Origin: Clostridia bacterium
Lineage (GTDB): Bacteria; Bacillota_A; Clostridia; Christensenellales; Borkfalkiaceae
Length of the DNA stretch: 18,419 bases
Direction: 5' to 3'
Assembly (NCBI GenBank): GCA_017457015.1
Contig: JAFTIG010000052.1
Span: forward strand, 1 to 18,419
Under the pieces are notes generated by a model, which made no database searches, had not been told where the DNA came from, and worked only from the letters and a program-made list of their open reading frames with translations. Of this stretch, positions 1-7,636 are shown piece by piece. Within the stretch, counting starts at the first letter, position 1. The number at the start of each line of letters is the position of its first letter. Position numbers and translations under genes: made by a program.

Positions 1-51
1 CCAAAAAAGGACAAGGTTGATTTTTTGCAAAACTTAAAAAAGAAAGTTTGA
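1..51 (+). CDS. possible 3' end of an upstream gene (partial)
   Basis: The first frame from base 1 reads PKKDKVDFLQNLKKKV and stops at a TGA (49-51). The lysine-rich, hydrophilic ending resembles a normal protein C-terminus, and the other two forward frames also stop within about 40 bases. Sixteen residues are too few to name a family or to prove coding. No terminator hairpin lies directly behind the stop; the first strong hairpin begins at 179. Confidence 0.25.
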   Translation, partial: PKKDKVDFLQNLKKKV

Positions 52-178
52 AAGGTATATTCTAGCGGTAGTTTTTAATAAAACGTTATCAACAAAGTCG
101 ACGTGCGATAAACGGTTACTTATTAAACGCTCCGCCCCAAAAGTGCAAACGCTTAAACTTTTGGTTAATATATATATT

Positions 179-226
179 CATACTTTCCCCACCCGACCGC
201 GACAGCGGTCGGGTGGGGAAAGTGTG
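179..226. repeat. long perfect hairpin with GACCGC/GCGGTC core
   Basis: Bases 182-200 and 205-223 are perfect reverse complements (19 bp) around a GACA loop, and pairing extends outward to 179/226 with one G-T pair. The inner core CCCGACCGC/GCGGTCGGG recurs in the hairpins at 18253-18291 and 18332-18368, while the outer stems differ. This is the pattern of a REP-like palindromic family. It could also terminate transcription, but no run of T follows the stem on either strand. Confidence 0.75.
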
Positions 227-273
227 GTAAAACACACTCTCGTCACACCTAAAGACGGACGACACCCACCACC

Positions 274-351
274 CGTCATCCTGAGCCTGTCGAAGGATCA
301 TAAAAATAGAGCCGTTTCGACGCGGACTAAAATCCTTGCCTTGGCATGACG
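274..351. repeat. imperfect palindromic interspersed repeat
   Basis: The unit begins CGTCAT (274) and ends ATGACG (351). The left half contains CCTGAGCCTGTCGAAGGATC and the right half, read in reverse complement, contains a diverged AAGGCAAGGAT version, so the unit is a decayed inverted repeat of about 78 bases. The CCTGAGCCTGTCGAAGG sequence is familiar from memory as an intergenic repeat in many bacterial genomes. Open frames across it on both strands read ILSLSKD and LRQAQDD, typical spurious translations of this repeat. Together with the hairpin at 179 it accounts for most of the 340 bases ahead of the first complete gene. Confidence 0.6.
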
Positions 352-389
352 ACACACACGACACACCACACAATTAAAAGGAAAACGTT

Positions 390-2408
390 ATGAGATTTTA
401 CAGTTTGAGATTTAGTCTTCTCCCAACGGTAGACTTTAGAGAGAGAATGGAAAAACTACTTGATTTTTGCGAGCTTGCGCTTATTGACGACGTCATGTTT
501 TTCATTTCTCCTGAAGAAGTCAACGTCGGGCATATTACCATAGAAGAAGCCAAAGGGTACGTTGACGTTATTAGGCGTGCGCGTGACGTTTTGGCGGAAA
601 AGGGCATAAAGATTTCGCTTAATCCTTGGTGCACGATGTCGCACTGGGACGGGGGTAGAAAGTTAAAGGCAGGTCAAAATTTCCGTACTATGGTAGGGCA
701 CGACGGCACGGTTGCCGAACGCGTTGCATGTCCGCTTTGTGAAGAGTGGCGGAACTATTACGTTGATCTTATAAATTTTTACGTTGATAATTTAAGCCCC
801 GAGATCACTTGGTTTGAAGACGATATGCGCTACACTAACCACGATCCCGTATGGCAAGGTTGTTTTTGTAGCGAGCATATGGCGCGCTTTAACGCCGCAC
901 TCGGCACTAATTACGATAGAGAAACGTTCGTTAAAAAAATCTTTACCGACCAAGCGGTTAGAAAGGTGTATTTAGACGTTTTAGGTGATTCAATTAGAGA
1001 AACGCTTGAATACATAACTTCTCGCATAAAAAACAAAAAGGCGTTTGGGCTTATGACCGGGGGGCTTGGTCAGGCGGAAGGTAGAAAGGGCAGAGAGATT
1101 TATAACGCCTTAAAGGGCGGTGACGGTTATGAAAAGCCGTTCAACCGCGTTTGTTTGTACTCTTATCGCCAGTTAGGGTTGCCTGCTTACGCGTGGAAGG
1201 TAAACGAGAGCAGTATTCTTTGCTGTCGCGCTACGGGCAATAAGGCAAACTGCGTATCGGAAATTGAAAGTTTTCCGCACACCCTTTACACAAAGAGCGT
1301 CAACTACACGCGCTATCAACTTTTATCCACTGCGCCTATGGGGCTAAAAGGCGATACGTTTAGTATTTTTGAGTTTAACGGCAACGGTGCGTTTAACTAT
1401 CAAAGAATGGCAAAGATGTTAAGAAACGTCAAGCCCTACTTAAACCGTTTGGTAAAATTGGATTTTCACCCTGACGAGATGAGTGGCGTACACGTTTTAT
1501 ACAGTGAAAATTCGTCGTATAATATAAAGTGTAAGCACGGTAGTTTTGGCGAACTGCACCCGTACGACGGTTGGATTTACGCATACTTGACGCAACTTGG
1601 CGTTTCTTGTCGTTATTCTAACGACGCAGGTGTCGTTGGAAAAATAGTCGCTATGAGCGGTCAAACCGTCAGAAACTACGACCAAAGACAATTAGAGCAT
1701 ATTTTTAAGAACAATTACGTTATACTTACCGGCGACAACGTTGAAGCGCTTTTCGATATGGGATTAAATCACCTTATCGGTGCGGAGAGTTACGAAGTGC
1801 TCAACGAACTTGACGGCAAGCATAGTTATGAAGAGATTAACTCGGACGACGAAATTTTGGGCGTTTGCCACATGCGCGCGACGGCACAGTTTTTCTGCGG
1901 TAGCTTTTACAATATCAAATACTCTGATAAAAACCGCAAAGTGCTATCAAAAATGTGTAATTACGACGAGAGTACGATAGGCGACGCTATAGTGCAAGTG
2001 GGAAACGTGCTTATTTTCCCTTACGCGAATACGAGATCGGATCAACAAGTGCCTATTTCGTTACTGCATCCTATGCGCGAGTACGTTATAAAGCAAGCGT
2101 TGATCTCTAATCCGTACGGAGTGGCAGACTTATATCTTCTTGACGAAGAAAACGTTTGTATGTACGTTTACGATAGAGAAGATAAGACTTATATGGTGGT
2201 TATGAACTTTACCGACGATCTTCAGGATAGATTGCATTTCGACGCGCCGTATATTTTTGATAATATGAAATTCTTTACACCCGATAACGATAACGTTCGT
2301 CAGGCGTCGTTTGAATACGCCAACGGTAGGTATAGGGTAAACAACGTGTTAAAACCGCAAGAGAGTTACGTTTTAATAGGATACAAGAACAAGGAGAAAC
2401 TTAAATGA
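390..2408 (+). CDS. TIM-barrel glycoside-hydrolase-like protein
   Basis: A 672-residue protein with no signal peptide, so probably cytoplasmic. The N-terminal part (about 1-340) looks like a TIM-barrel sugar hydrolase. It carries ITWFEDDMRY at 139-148, an acidic strand end suited to a catalytic carboxylate, followed by a GCFCSEHMARFN stretch (157-168) of the kind seen in uncharacterised clostridial and planctomycete hydrolase-like proteins. The middle (about 370-520) resembles the glutamine-amidotransferase-like trimerisation domain of GH42 beta-galactosidases, and the end (about 590-670) a small beta-sandwich. The A-B-C order is therefore GH42-like, but I cannot assign the family or substrate. 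The start is set by AAAAGGA at 376-382, seven bases before ATG. The last four bases overlap the next gene (ATGA), so the two are probably translationally coupled. No convincing promoter is visible upstream. Confidence 0.7.
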   Translation: MRFYSLRFSLLPTVDFRERMEKLLDFCELALIDDVMFFISPEEVNVGHITIEEAKGYVDVIRRARDVLAEKGIKISLNPWCTMSHWDGGRKLKAGQNFRTMVGHDGTVAERVACPLCEEWRNYYVDLINFYVDNLSPEITWFEDDMRYTNHDPVWQGCFCSEHMARFNAALGTNYDRETFVKKIFTDQAVRKVYLDVLGDSIRETLEYITSRIKNKKAFGLMTGGLGQAEGRKGREIYNALKGGDGYEKPFNRVCLYSYRQLGLPAYAWKVNESSILCCRATGNKANCVSEIESFPHTLYTKSVNYTRYQLLSTAPMGLKGDTFSIFEFNGNGAFNYQRMAKMLRNVKPYLNRLVKLDFHPDEMSGVHVLYSENSSYNIKCKHGSFGELHPYDGWIYAYLTQLGVSCRYSNDAGVVGKIVAMSGQTVRNYDQRQLEHIFKNNYVILTGDNVEALFDMGLNHLIGAESYEVLNELDGKHSYEEINSDDEILGVCHMRATAQFFCGSFYNIKYSDKNRKVLSKMCNYDESTIGDAIVQVGNVLIFPYANTRSDQQVPISLLHPMREYVIKQALISNPYGVADLYLLDEENVCMYVYDREDKTYMVVMNFTDDLQDRLHFDAPYIFDNMKFFTPDNDNVRQASFEYANGRYRVNNVLKPQESYVLIGYKNKEKLK

Positions 2409-3652
2409 AAGACGTGTTAAGAGTGGGCATGGTAGGTTTAGGACAACGCGGTATGGGGCACGGCATTGAAGGGCGCGGGCTAATGGGCAATATTTTAAAT
2501 ATTGACGGCGTGGTTATTACCGCGCTATGCGACAAGTTTAGCGATAGACTTGACATTGCCGAAAAATACGTTATAGAAAACGGCGATCCTGCACCCTTAA
2601 AAACACACGATTTTAACGAACTTTTAGATAGCGGTATAGACGCGGTAATAGTTTCTACCAGTTGGGACATGCACGTCGTAGTTGCGCTTTCCGCAATGGA
2701 AAAGGGCGTAATCGTCGCGATAGAAGTGGGCGGTACGCACAGCATTGACGATTGTTGGAAACTCGTAGATTGCTACGAGCGCACCAAAACCCCCTTTATG
2801 TTTTTAGAAAACTGTTGTTATAACAAAGACGAACTTTTAGCAAACGCGCTGTTAAAGAACGGCGTGCTCGGCAGTCCGTCCTTTTTCCAAGGCTATTATT
2901 GTCACGATTTAAGAGAAGAGATAATAGTCGTTGGCGCGGATAGAAACCATTATAGATTAGCAGAGTATAGAGATCACAACTGTGAAAACTATCCCACGCA
3001 CGAGTTAGGTCCGATTGCAAAAATGCTCTCGATAAATAGGGGCAACAGGTTTACTAAAGTGGTGTCTATGGCGTCAAAGGCGCAGGGGCTTAAAGAATAC
3101 TTAAAGACCAAGCCCGATTACGCAAAAAAACTCGGTGATATAGAGTTTAAGCAGGGCGACGTAGTTACGACTATGATTCAGTGCGAAAACGGCGAAACGG
3201 TATTCTTAAAATTAGATACTACGCTCCCAAGGCTTTACGAACGCGGACTTACGGTGTCGGGCACGAAAGGGTTTTATTGCCAAACCACGCGCGCGGTAAT
3301 ACTCGATAATATCGACCACGAGCATACTTCTTACGCGTCAATGTTTAACAGCCAAGACGAGTATCAAGATTATATGCACCCCGACTGGAAAAACATTACC
3401 AAAGAGCAGATAGAAGCAGGGCACGGCGGTATGGACTATATAATGCTTAAGCACTTTTTTGAAACGTGCAAAAAGGGAGAAGAAATGCCTATAGACGTTT
3501 ACGACGCGTGTTCGTGGATGGTTATAACGGCACTCTCCGAACAGTCAATCGCAGGCGGTAGTATCCCCGTAGAATGTCCCGACTTTACGCGCGGAAAGTA
3601 CAAGACGAGAAAACCCGTCGACGTTTTACCGCTTCCGATAGTTAATAAGTAG
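2405..3652 (+). CDS. Gfo/Idh/MocA family protein, GH109-like
   Basis: A 415-residue NAD(P)-dependent oxidoreductase fold. A Rossmann nucleotide-binding motif GLGQRG sits at 11-16 and IEVGG at 106-110 occupies the place of the usual EKP motif. ENCCY (135-139), HDLR (167-170), NYPTHELGPIAK (195-206) and INRGNRF (210-216) match the pattern of GH109 enzymes, which cleave alpha-N-acetylgalactosamine and related glycosides by an NAD-dependent redox mechanism. The Tyr and His of YPTH (196, 199) correspond to active-site residues in that family. Many GH109-like proteins have other or unknown substrates, so the sugar is not assigned. The start has AAGGAG at 2391-2396, eight bases before the ATG, and overlaps the preceding gene by four bases. 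Together they probably process the same glycan. Confidence 0.82.
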   Translation: MKDVLRVGMVGLGQRGMGHGIEGRGLMGNILNIDGVVITALCDKFSDRLDIAEKYVIENGDPAPLKTHDFNELLDSGIDAVIVSTSWDMHVVVALSAMEKGVIVAIEVGGTHSIDDCWKLVDCYERTKTPFMFLENCCYNKDELLANALLKNGVLGSPSFFQGYYCHDLREEIIVVGADRNHYRLAEYRDHNCENYPTHELGPIAKMLSINRGNRFTKVVSMASKAQGLKEYLKTKPDYAKKLGDIEFKQGDVVTTMIQCENGETVFLKLDTTLPRLYERGLTVSGTKGFYCQTTRAVILDNIDHEHTSYASMFNSQDEYQDYMHPDWKNITKEQIEAGHGGMDYIMLKHFFETCKKGEEMPIDVYDACSWMVITALSEQSIAGGSIPVECPDFTRGKYKTRKPVDVLPLPIVNK

Positions 3653-3680
3653 AATAGGAATTTTTATAAAAGAAAAACAA

Positions 3681-3717
3681 GTAAACACCCCGTAACTTTT
3701 GGTTACGGGGTGTTTAC
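3681..3717. terminator. bidirectional terminator hairpin
   Basis: A 16-bp perfect stem (3681-3696 with 3702-3717) with a TTTTG loop lies between two convergent genes. On the minus strand the stem is followed by TTGTTTTTCTTTT, a good U-tract. On the plus strand the tail is weaker (TACTTTAAT). It probably serves both the 390-3652 operon and the minus-strand gene ending at 3735. Confidence 0.85.
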
Positions 3718-3734
3718 TACTTTAATATATAATA

Positions 3735-4226
3735 TTATTTTTCGATTATAAACTGTTCGTCGTCTTTAAGGTCAACTACTATACAGTCGTTTATATAAGT
3801 ACACTCGGGGAGCACTATCATAGCCGTGAGTGACTTTTCATTTGCAGGGAGCGGTGCTAAATGCCATACGCAAGCGTTCATTTTAATAAGAGTATTTTTC
3901 GGTACTAAAAACGCTTTGGTCTTATCGGTTATAGGCTTGCCTGCGCTCGGCTCTGCAACGTGCAAAATCATATCGTCGTTAAGTGGCATTATAATTTCCG
4001 CGGTGGTGGTGTGGTATTCTATTTGCGTAATTTTCATAACGTCGGGTTTTTTAACCACGATAGGCGAGAAAGCAACTTGTCCGTCGTGATACGCGGTAAG
4101 TCTATCGGGGAAAAAGCAATGCAATTCTCCGCACAATGCGTGTCCCGTGGGGTTTGCCATATCGTAATACGCGCCGTATGGTGCAAACGCTTCTTTAGTA
4201 AGTTTTTCAACTTTTATAGTTTTCAT
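3735..4226 (-). CDS. ureidoglycolate lyase-like cupin protein
   Basis: A 163-residue soluble protein resembling the ureidoglycolate lyase (AllA) family, a cupin fold that splits ureidoglycolate to glyoxylate and urea in allantoin breakdown. The start MKTIKVEKLTKEAFAPYG is typical of the family. The segment FLVPKNTLIKMNACVWHLAPLP (about residues 106-127) matches the family pattern in which a basic/aromatic strand leads into a WH pair. The internal HTTTAEIIMPL stretch fits the cupin core. No other purine-degradation gene is nearby, so the physiological substrate is uncertain and a relative acting on another small acid is possible. The start is supported by AGGAG, six bases before ATG. It lies 152 bases downstream of the dUTPase gene on the same strand. 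No clear promoter with both boxes is seen between them. Confidence 0.7.
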   Translation of the reverse strand: MKTIKVEKLTKEAFAPYGAYYDMANPTGHALCGELHCFFPDRLTAYHDGQVAFSPIVVKKPDVMKITQIEYHTTTAEIIMPLNDDMILHVAEPSAGKPITDKTKAFLVPKNTLIKMNACVWHLAPLPANEKSLTAMIVLPECTYINDCIVVDLKDDEQFIIEK

Positions 4227-4283
4227 AATTTTCTCCTATATATTATATATGTTTATAATAATTTTTTATTTTTAAGAGCTATA

Positions 4284-4389
4284 AATTTGCATCAAACGCC
4301 ACTCAAATTAAGGCGATACAAGTAGAGTTTGAGAGTTCTAGGTTATAAACTAATAGCAACAAAAGCCGTCAACTTGCGTCAAACGTCAC
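4284..4389. repeat. degenerate 19-base direct duplication
   Basis: AATTTGCATCAAACGCCAC (4284-4302) and AACTTGCGTCAAACGTCAC (4371-4389) agree at 16 of 19 positions. The second copy includes the last codons and stop of the dUTPase gene. The intervening sequence shows no other feature. It may be a remnant of a small duplication of the gene's 3' end or may be chance. Confidence 0.35.
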
Positions 4390-4861
4390 GTTTGTTGGTT
4401 GAGCCGAAACCGCCCGTGCGCACTCCGTCGCACTCGTCGTCCACCGTAATGCCGTACTCGACGAAAACGCCTTGCGCGAACGCCACACCCTTATCTACGG
4501 TTAAAGGCTTATCGCCACAGTTAGTGATTTTGATAAAAATATGCCCTTCGTTATCGGCGTTAAAATAATCGCTATCGATAATACCGACGGTGTTATCAAG
4601 GCACAGGCGGTACTTAAAACCAAGACTACTTCTGGGGTATATTTTTAGTACCCAACCGTCGTCGATTCTAACGCGTATACCCGTTGCAATCTTTGCAGTT
4701 TCACCGGGGGAGAGCGTAAAACTTTCGGGCGCAAAAAAATCATAGCCGGCACTGCCTGCCGTCGCGCGTTTGGGGAGAGAAATCTCGTCGTAAACGGTTT
4801 TAGTCCCCACTTTTAAATATTCACTTTCACTTACTTTAAAAAACTGTGCGATTCTTTTCAT
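4379..4861 (-). CDS. dut: dUTP diphosphatase
   Basis: A 160-residue trimeric-type dUTPase, which converts dUTP to dUMP and pyrophosphate, keeping uracil out of DNA and feeding dTMP synthesis. All five signature motifs are present in order: AGSAGYDFFA (35-44), YPRSSLGFK (75-83), DNTVGIIDSDYF (89-100, with the catalytic-type Asp and Tyr), GVAFAQGVF (125-133) and the phosphate-clamping RTGGFGSTN (148-156). The N-terminal extension MKRIAQFFKVSESEY resembles clostridial dUTPases and supports this start. There is no Shine-Dalgarno sequence. Instead a full sigma-A-type promoter ends six bases before the ATG, which predicts a leaderless transcript. The MFS gene stops 22 bases upstream on the same strand, so read-through from that operon would also reach it. 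Confidence 0.93.
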   Translation of the reverse strand: MKRIAQFFKVSESEYLKVGTKTVYDEISLPKRATAGSAGYDFFAPESFTLSPGETAKIATGIRVRIDDGWVLKIYPRSSLGFKYRLCLDNTVGIIDSDYFNADNEGHIFIKITNCGDKPLTVDKGVAFAQGVFVEYGITVDDECDGVRTGGFGSTNKRDV

Positions 4862-4867
4862 AATTAA

Positions 4868-4896
4868 AGTATAACAAAAAATTTATTTTAAATCAA
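4868..4896 (-). promoter_or_regulatory. promoter predicting a leaderless dut mRNA
   Basis: On the minus strand TTGATT (4891-4896) and TATACT (4868-4873) are separated by exactly 17 bases. Only six bases (4862-4867) lie between the -10 box and the ATG at 4861, so the expected transcription start is the A of the start codon. The -35 box lies beyond the stop codon end of the coding region at 4883-4885, inside the last codons of the MFS gene. Confidence 0.65.
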
Positions 4897-6088
4897 GGGG
4901 GTTTAAGGGTTTTCTTTTTTCACGCAAGGTTTTAGTGAGTTTGCTGTAAATTATAGTGCTTACTAGCATAAGCGCGTATAGTCCGATTAGGTAATAGGGA
5001 AAAACGAACGCGCCGACGTGCTGTGCAAGAAGTCCAAAAACGGGTGGCATTAAGAGTATCCCAAGGTTACAGCACGCCATCTGCGTTCCGATAACGGACT
5101 GGGAAATTTCCTTGCCGAAATTTATAGGCGTTAAATGCGTTAAGTTGGGGAAGGTTGGGCCTATCCCAAAGCCTATTAAGAATAGCGATAAACCTTTAGC
5201 CCAAAGCGGAACGGGCAAGGCAATCATAATAATTGCTACCCCCACGATAAAATATCCGCCGTAAACGATTTTTTCGGCGTATACCTTTTTTGCGATAATA
5301 CCCGAAACTAATCGTCCGCTCGTTAAGCCGAGATAGAATAAAGTCAAATATTCTGCCGCCATTGATTCGGATAAACCTTGGCTAGAAACGAGATAAGTGC
5401 AACCCCAAACCCCACAAGTAAATTCTAGCGCCACCGACGAAAAGAACACTATCCACGCCGTGCGTACCGCAGGCATTTTTAGCATTTGCTTTAACGAAAG
5501 GTTTACCGGCGTAAAATTTTCTTCAGGCGGTTCTTTTGCTTTGATTTTGCCCCAGAGTGGTAGGGCGATAAGAGCAATAACGGTTATACCTGCCATTATA
5601 AAAAATACAGTGCGGTAACCTAACCGCCAGTCGTTGTTTAAGTTTAGAGCAAGCGACATAAGGTATGGAGAAGTAGCCACGCCCACACCGTAAAAACAGT
5701 GTAAAAGGCTCATATGCGTGGAACTATAGTGTATAGCGACGTAATTGTTTAGCGCCGCGTCGATAGCGCCTGCACCTGCGCCGAGCGGAAGGGCGAGCGC
5801 AATAAACCACCATAGCGATTGCGAAAAGGAAAAGCCGAGTATACCTAGAGCCGTTACGGCGGTAGATACGGCAGTGACCGCACCCGTACCGAACTTATTT
5901 ATTAAACGCGCGGAAAAAAGACTCGCTAATACCGTGCCCGACGATATCAGTATGGTTAAAAAATTAGCGTAACTGACGGGCAAATTAAGTTCGGGATAGA
6001 TTGCTGGCCAAGCCGAGCCGAGCAAAGAGTCGGGCAGTCCTAAACCGATAAATATAGCGAGTATAATTATAAAAAGTAACGTAACCAT
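4883..6088 (-). CDS. MFS transporter
   Basis: A 401-residue major facilitator superfamily protein with about 12 hydrophobic segments. The first starts at residue 2 and reads into FIGLGLPDSLLGSAWP, a signature of clostridial FucP/sugar-type MFS permeases. A short charged loop SARLINKFGTGA (about 59-70) is in the place of the superfamily's loop 2-3 motif, and GAGAGAIDAALNNYVA (about 103-118) follows in the fourth segment. It would act in the cytoplasmic membrane; the substrate cannot be read, though sugar import or drug export are both known for relatives. The start is supported by AAGGTG, five bases before ATG. The gene begins 8 bases after the stop of the upstream ArsB-like gene, so the two are co-transcribed. 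Confidence 0.85.
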   Translation of the reverse strand: MVTLLFIIILAIFIGLGLPDSLLGSAWPAIYPELNLPVSYANFLTILISSGTVLASLFSARLINKFGTGAVTAVSTAVTALGILGFSFSQSLWWFIALALPLGAGAGAIDAALNNYVAIHYSSTHMSLLHCFYGVGVATSPYLMSLALNLNNDWRLGYRTVFFIMAGITVIALIALPLWGKIKAKEPPEENFTPVNLSLKQMLKMPAVRTAWIVFFSSVALEFTCGVWGCTYLVSSQGLSESMAAEYLTLFYLGLTSGRLVSGIIAKKVYAEKIVYGGYFIVGVAIIMIALPVPLWAKGLSLFLIGFGIGPTFPNLTHLTPINFGKEISQSVIGTQMACCNLGILLMPPVFGLLAQHVGAFVFPYYLIGLYALMLVSTIIYSKLTKTLREKRKPLNPLDLK

Positions 6089-6096
6089 TTTTCACC

Positions 6097-7416
6097 TTAA
6101 AGGACGATAAGTAGTGCCGCCGCCGAAGTAACAAGGGTGGGAATTGCCACCGCTGCTCCGTATAGAACGAATTTGTAAAAGGGCATTTTTACGTCGTACT
6201 TTGCTAAAATTTTATTCCACATAATCCCTGCAAGCGCACCTACGGGGGTGATGAAAGCACCGACGTTAGAGCCGATTATAGAGCCGTAAACGGCAGGGAG
6301 ATTTGCACCTGACGCTATACGCTCAAAGAGCACGCTCATAGGTATGTTGTTTAGTAGGTTTGCAGAGAGTGCGGAAAGGAAGGTAAAACTTATCCCGTCC
6401 GTCTTTGTTCCGCTAGATAGTAGGTTTGTCAGCGCGTCGGTAACCCCGTTTTCTTTTAACGCCAAAACGATTATGAACATTGAGAGAACGAAAGGTATAA
6501 GTTCGTACGGCTCTTTCTTTAACGAGCGCCATACGGGCGTTGCAGAGTGCATTACGATTAAATCGTACGCTAAATCAAAAGCAGTAAGACTCAACGCCAA
6601 AACAAGACATATAAGCCACATTTCCACGGCAATAAGGTCTGCAACCGCTAAAAGTATTATACAAATCAACAAATGAACGATAGCGATAATCATAGGCACT
6701 CGCGATATTTTTACTTTATGCACGGGCGAGCGTTCGAGTTCTTTTTGTAATCTGCCCGATACGGGGAGTAAAAGTTGTTTCCTAAAAAGCAACAATATTA
6801 TACATAACCCCGTTATACCGCCGACTATCGCAGGTAGCCACATTACCGAAAGATACTCGGTAAAGGTTATCCCGAACGAGCCTGCAAGATATACGTTAGT
6901 GGGATTTCCAACAATAAGCATCATACTCCAAGTGTTTGCCGCAACGAATTCCCCGAACAAATATGGTAGCGGAGAGATCTTTGCTTTTTTTGCAAATATG
7001 CATATAGGGGGAGTAAAGGTTAAAATAATAACGTCGTTTGAAGTGAAGATTGTCAGGATGGATACGACTGCGTAAAGTATTAAAAACAGTTTAAGTTGTC
7101 CGCCTTTACTTTTTAAGAAAACGGTGTCTGCTATGTAGTCGAAAAATCCCGCGTCACCAAGGTAAACGGATAAAAGAGTCATTGAAAGGAAGAGTGCAAG
7201 TATTTTTAAGGGGTTTACGGAAGTATTTGCGGTTATTCCGTCGATTGCAGAAGAAAGGTCTATGCAATTTGTTAAAAGCATAGCCACCGCACCGATTAAA
7301 CAAATAATCCAGTAAAGTCCGACTTTAAATTTGCCTATATTGATATAGGGCTTAAATAGTACCGCACCTATCATAGACAGCGCGGTAAGTCCTGCAATGA
7401 TTATCGTCAATATCAT
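6097..7416 (-). CDS. ArsB/NhaD-type (ion transporter superfamily) permease
   Basis: A 439-residue integral membrane protein with 10-12 hydrophobic segments, length typical of ArsB/NhaD/SLC13-type permeases. Two re-entrant-loop-like motifs support this: FTSNDVIILTFTPPI in the first half with VGNPTNVYLAG shortly after, and NLLNNIPMS with GSNVGAFITPVGALAGIMW in the second half. In ArsB proteins the corresponding GSNLGPNLTPIGSLA motif is characteristic. Possible roles are arsenite efflux or anion/sodium-coupled transport. No arsR, arsA or arsC gene is beside it, so arsenite is not established. ATG is preceded by a weak GGA. It is the first gene of the minus-strand operon and has a good promoter about 30 bases upstream. 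Confidence 0.8.
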   Translation of the reverse strand: MILTIIIAGLTALSMIGAVLFKPYINIGKFKVGLYWIICLIGAVAMLLTNCIDLSSAIDGITANTSVNPLKILALFLSMTLLSVYLGDAGFFDYIADTVFLKSKGGQLKLFLILYAVVSILTIFTSNDVIILTFTPPICIFAKKAKISPLPYLFGEFVAANTWSMMLIVGNPTNVYLAGSFGITFTEYLSVMWLPAIVGGITGLCIILLLFRKQLLLPVSGRLQKELERSPVHKVKISRVPMIIAIVHLLICIILLAVADLIAVEMWLICLVLALSLTAFDLAYDLIVMHSATPVWRSLKKEPYELIPFVLSMFIIVLALKENGVTDALTNLLSSGTKTDGISFTFLSALSANLLNNIPMSVLFERIASGANLPAVYGSIIGSNVGAFITPVGALAGIMWNKILAKYDVKMPFYKFVLYGAAVAIPTLVTSAAALLIVL

Positions 7417-7449
7417 AATCTTTTTCCGTTGGTAAATAAACTAAAAGAA

Positions 7450-7478
7450 ATTATATCACGCCTTAAATTTTTTTACAA
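7450..7478 (-). promoter_or_regulatory. sigma-A promoter of the permease operon
   Basis: On the minus strand TTGTAA (7473-7478) and TATAAT (7450-7455) are 17 bases apart, with a TG extended -10 element (TGATATAAT). The predicted start near 7443 leaves a 5' leader of about 26 bases before the ATG at 7416. Confidence 0.75.
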
Positions 7479-7564
7479 CAAAAAGACGGGCGTAAAATAA
7501 AATTACGACGGGTTTATTCCTTTTACATAGTAGAGTATCGCGCGTGATAAAATTAAAAATTCAC

Positions 7565-7596
7565 TTGACAGCAAGGGGGGGGGGTAGTGATATGAT
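7565..7596 (+). promoter_or_regulatory. promoter with a poly-G spacer, possibly phase-variable
   Basis: A consensus -35 box TTGACA (7565-7570) and a -10 box TATGAT with extended TG (7588-7596) are separated by 20 bases that contain ten consecutive G (7575-7584). A spacer of 20 is three longer than optimal. Slippage of the G-run would move it toward 17 and change promoter strength, as known for poly-G/poly-C promoters in Neisseria and Haemophilus. No other G-run of this length is present in the window. Homopolymer length may be affected by assembly error. Confidence 0.55.
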
Positions 7597-7636
7597 AAAT
7601 ATATAACCTTTAAGGGAATAAAAAGGAGAGAAGTGT

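Noticed and set aside
116..373. Open frames on both strands across 116-373
   Set aside because: They translate the hairpin and the palindromic repeat (ILSLSKD/LRQAQDD type readings), have no ribosome site and look like no protein.
3826..4568. Forward-strand frames opposite the AllA-like and dUTPase genes
   Set aside because: Antisense shadows of well-supported minus-strand genes, with no start signals.
6097..7416. Arsenic resistance operon
   Set aside because: The permease resembles ArsB, but no arsR, arsC or arsA gene is adjacent, so arsenite specificity is unsupported.
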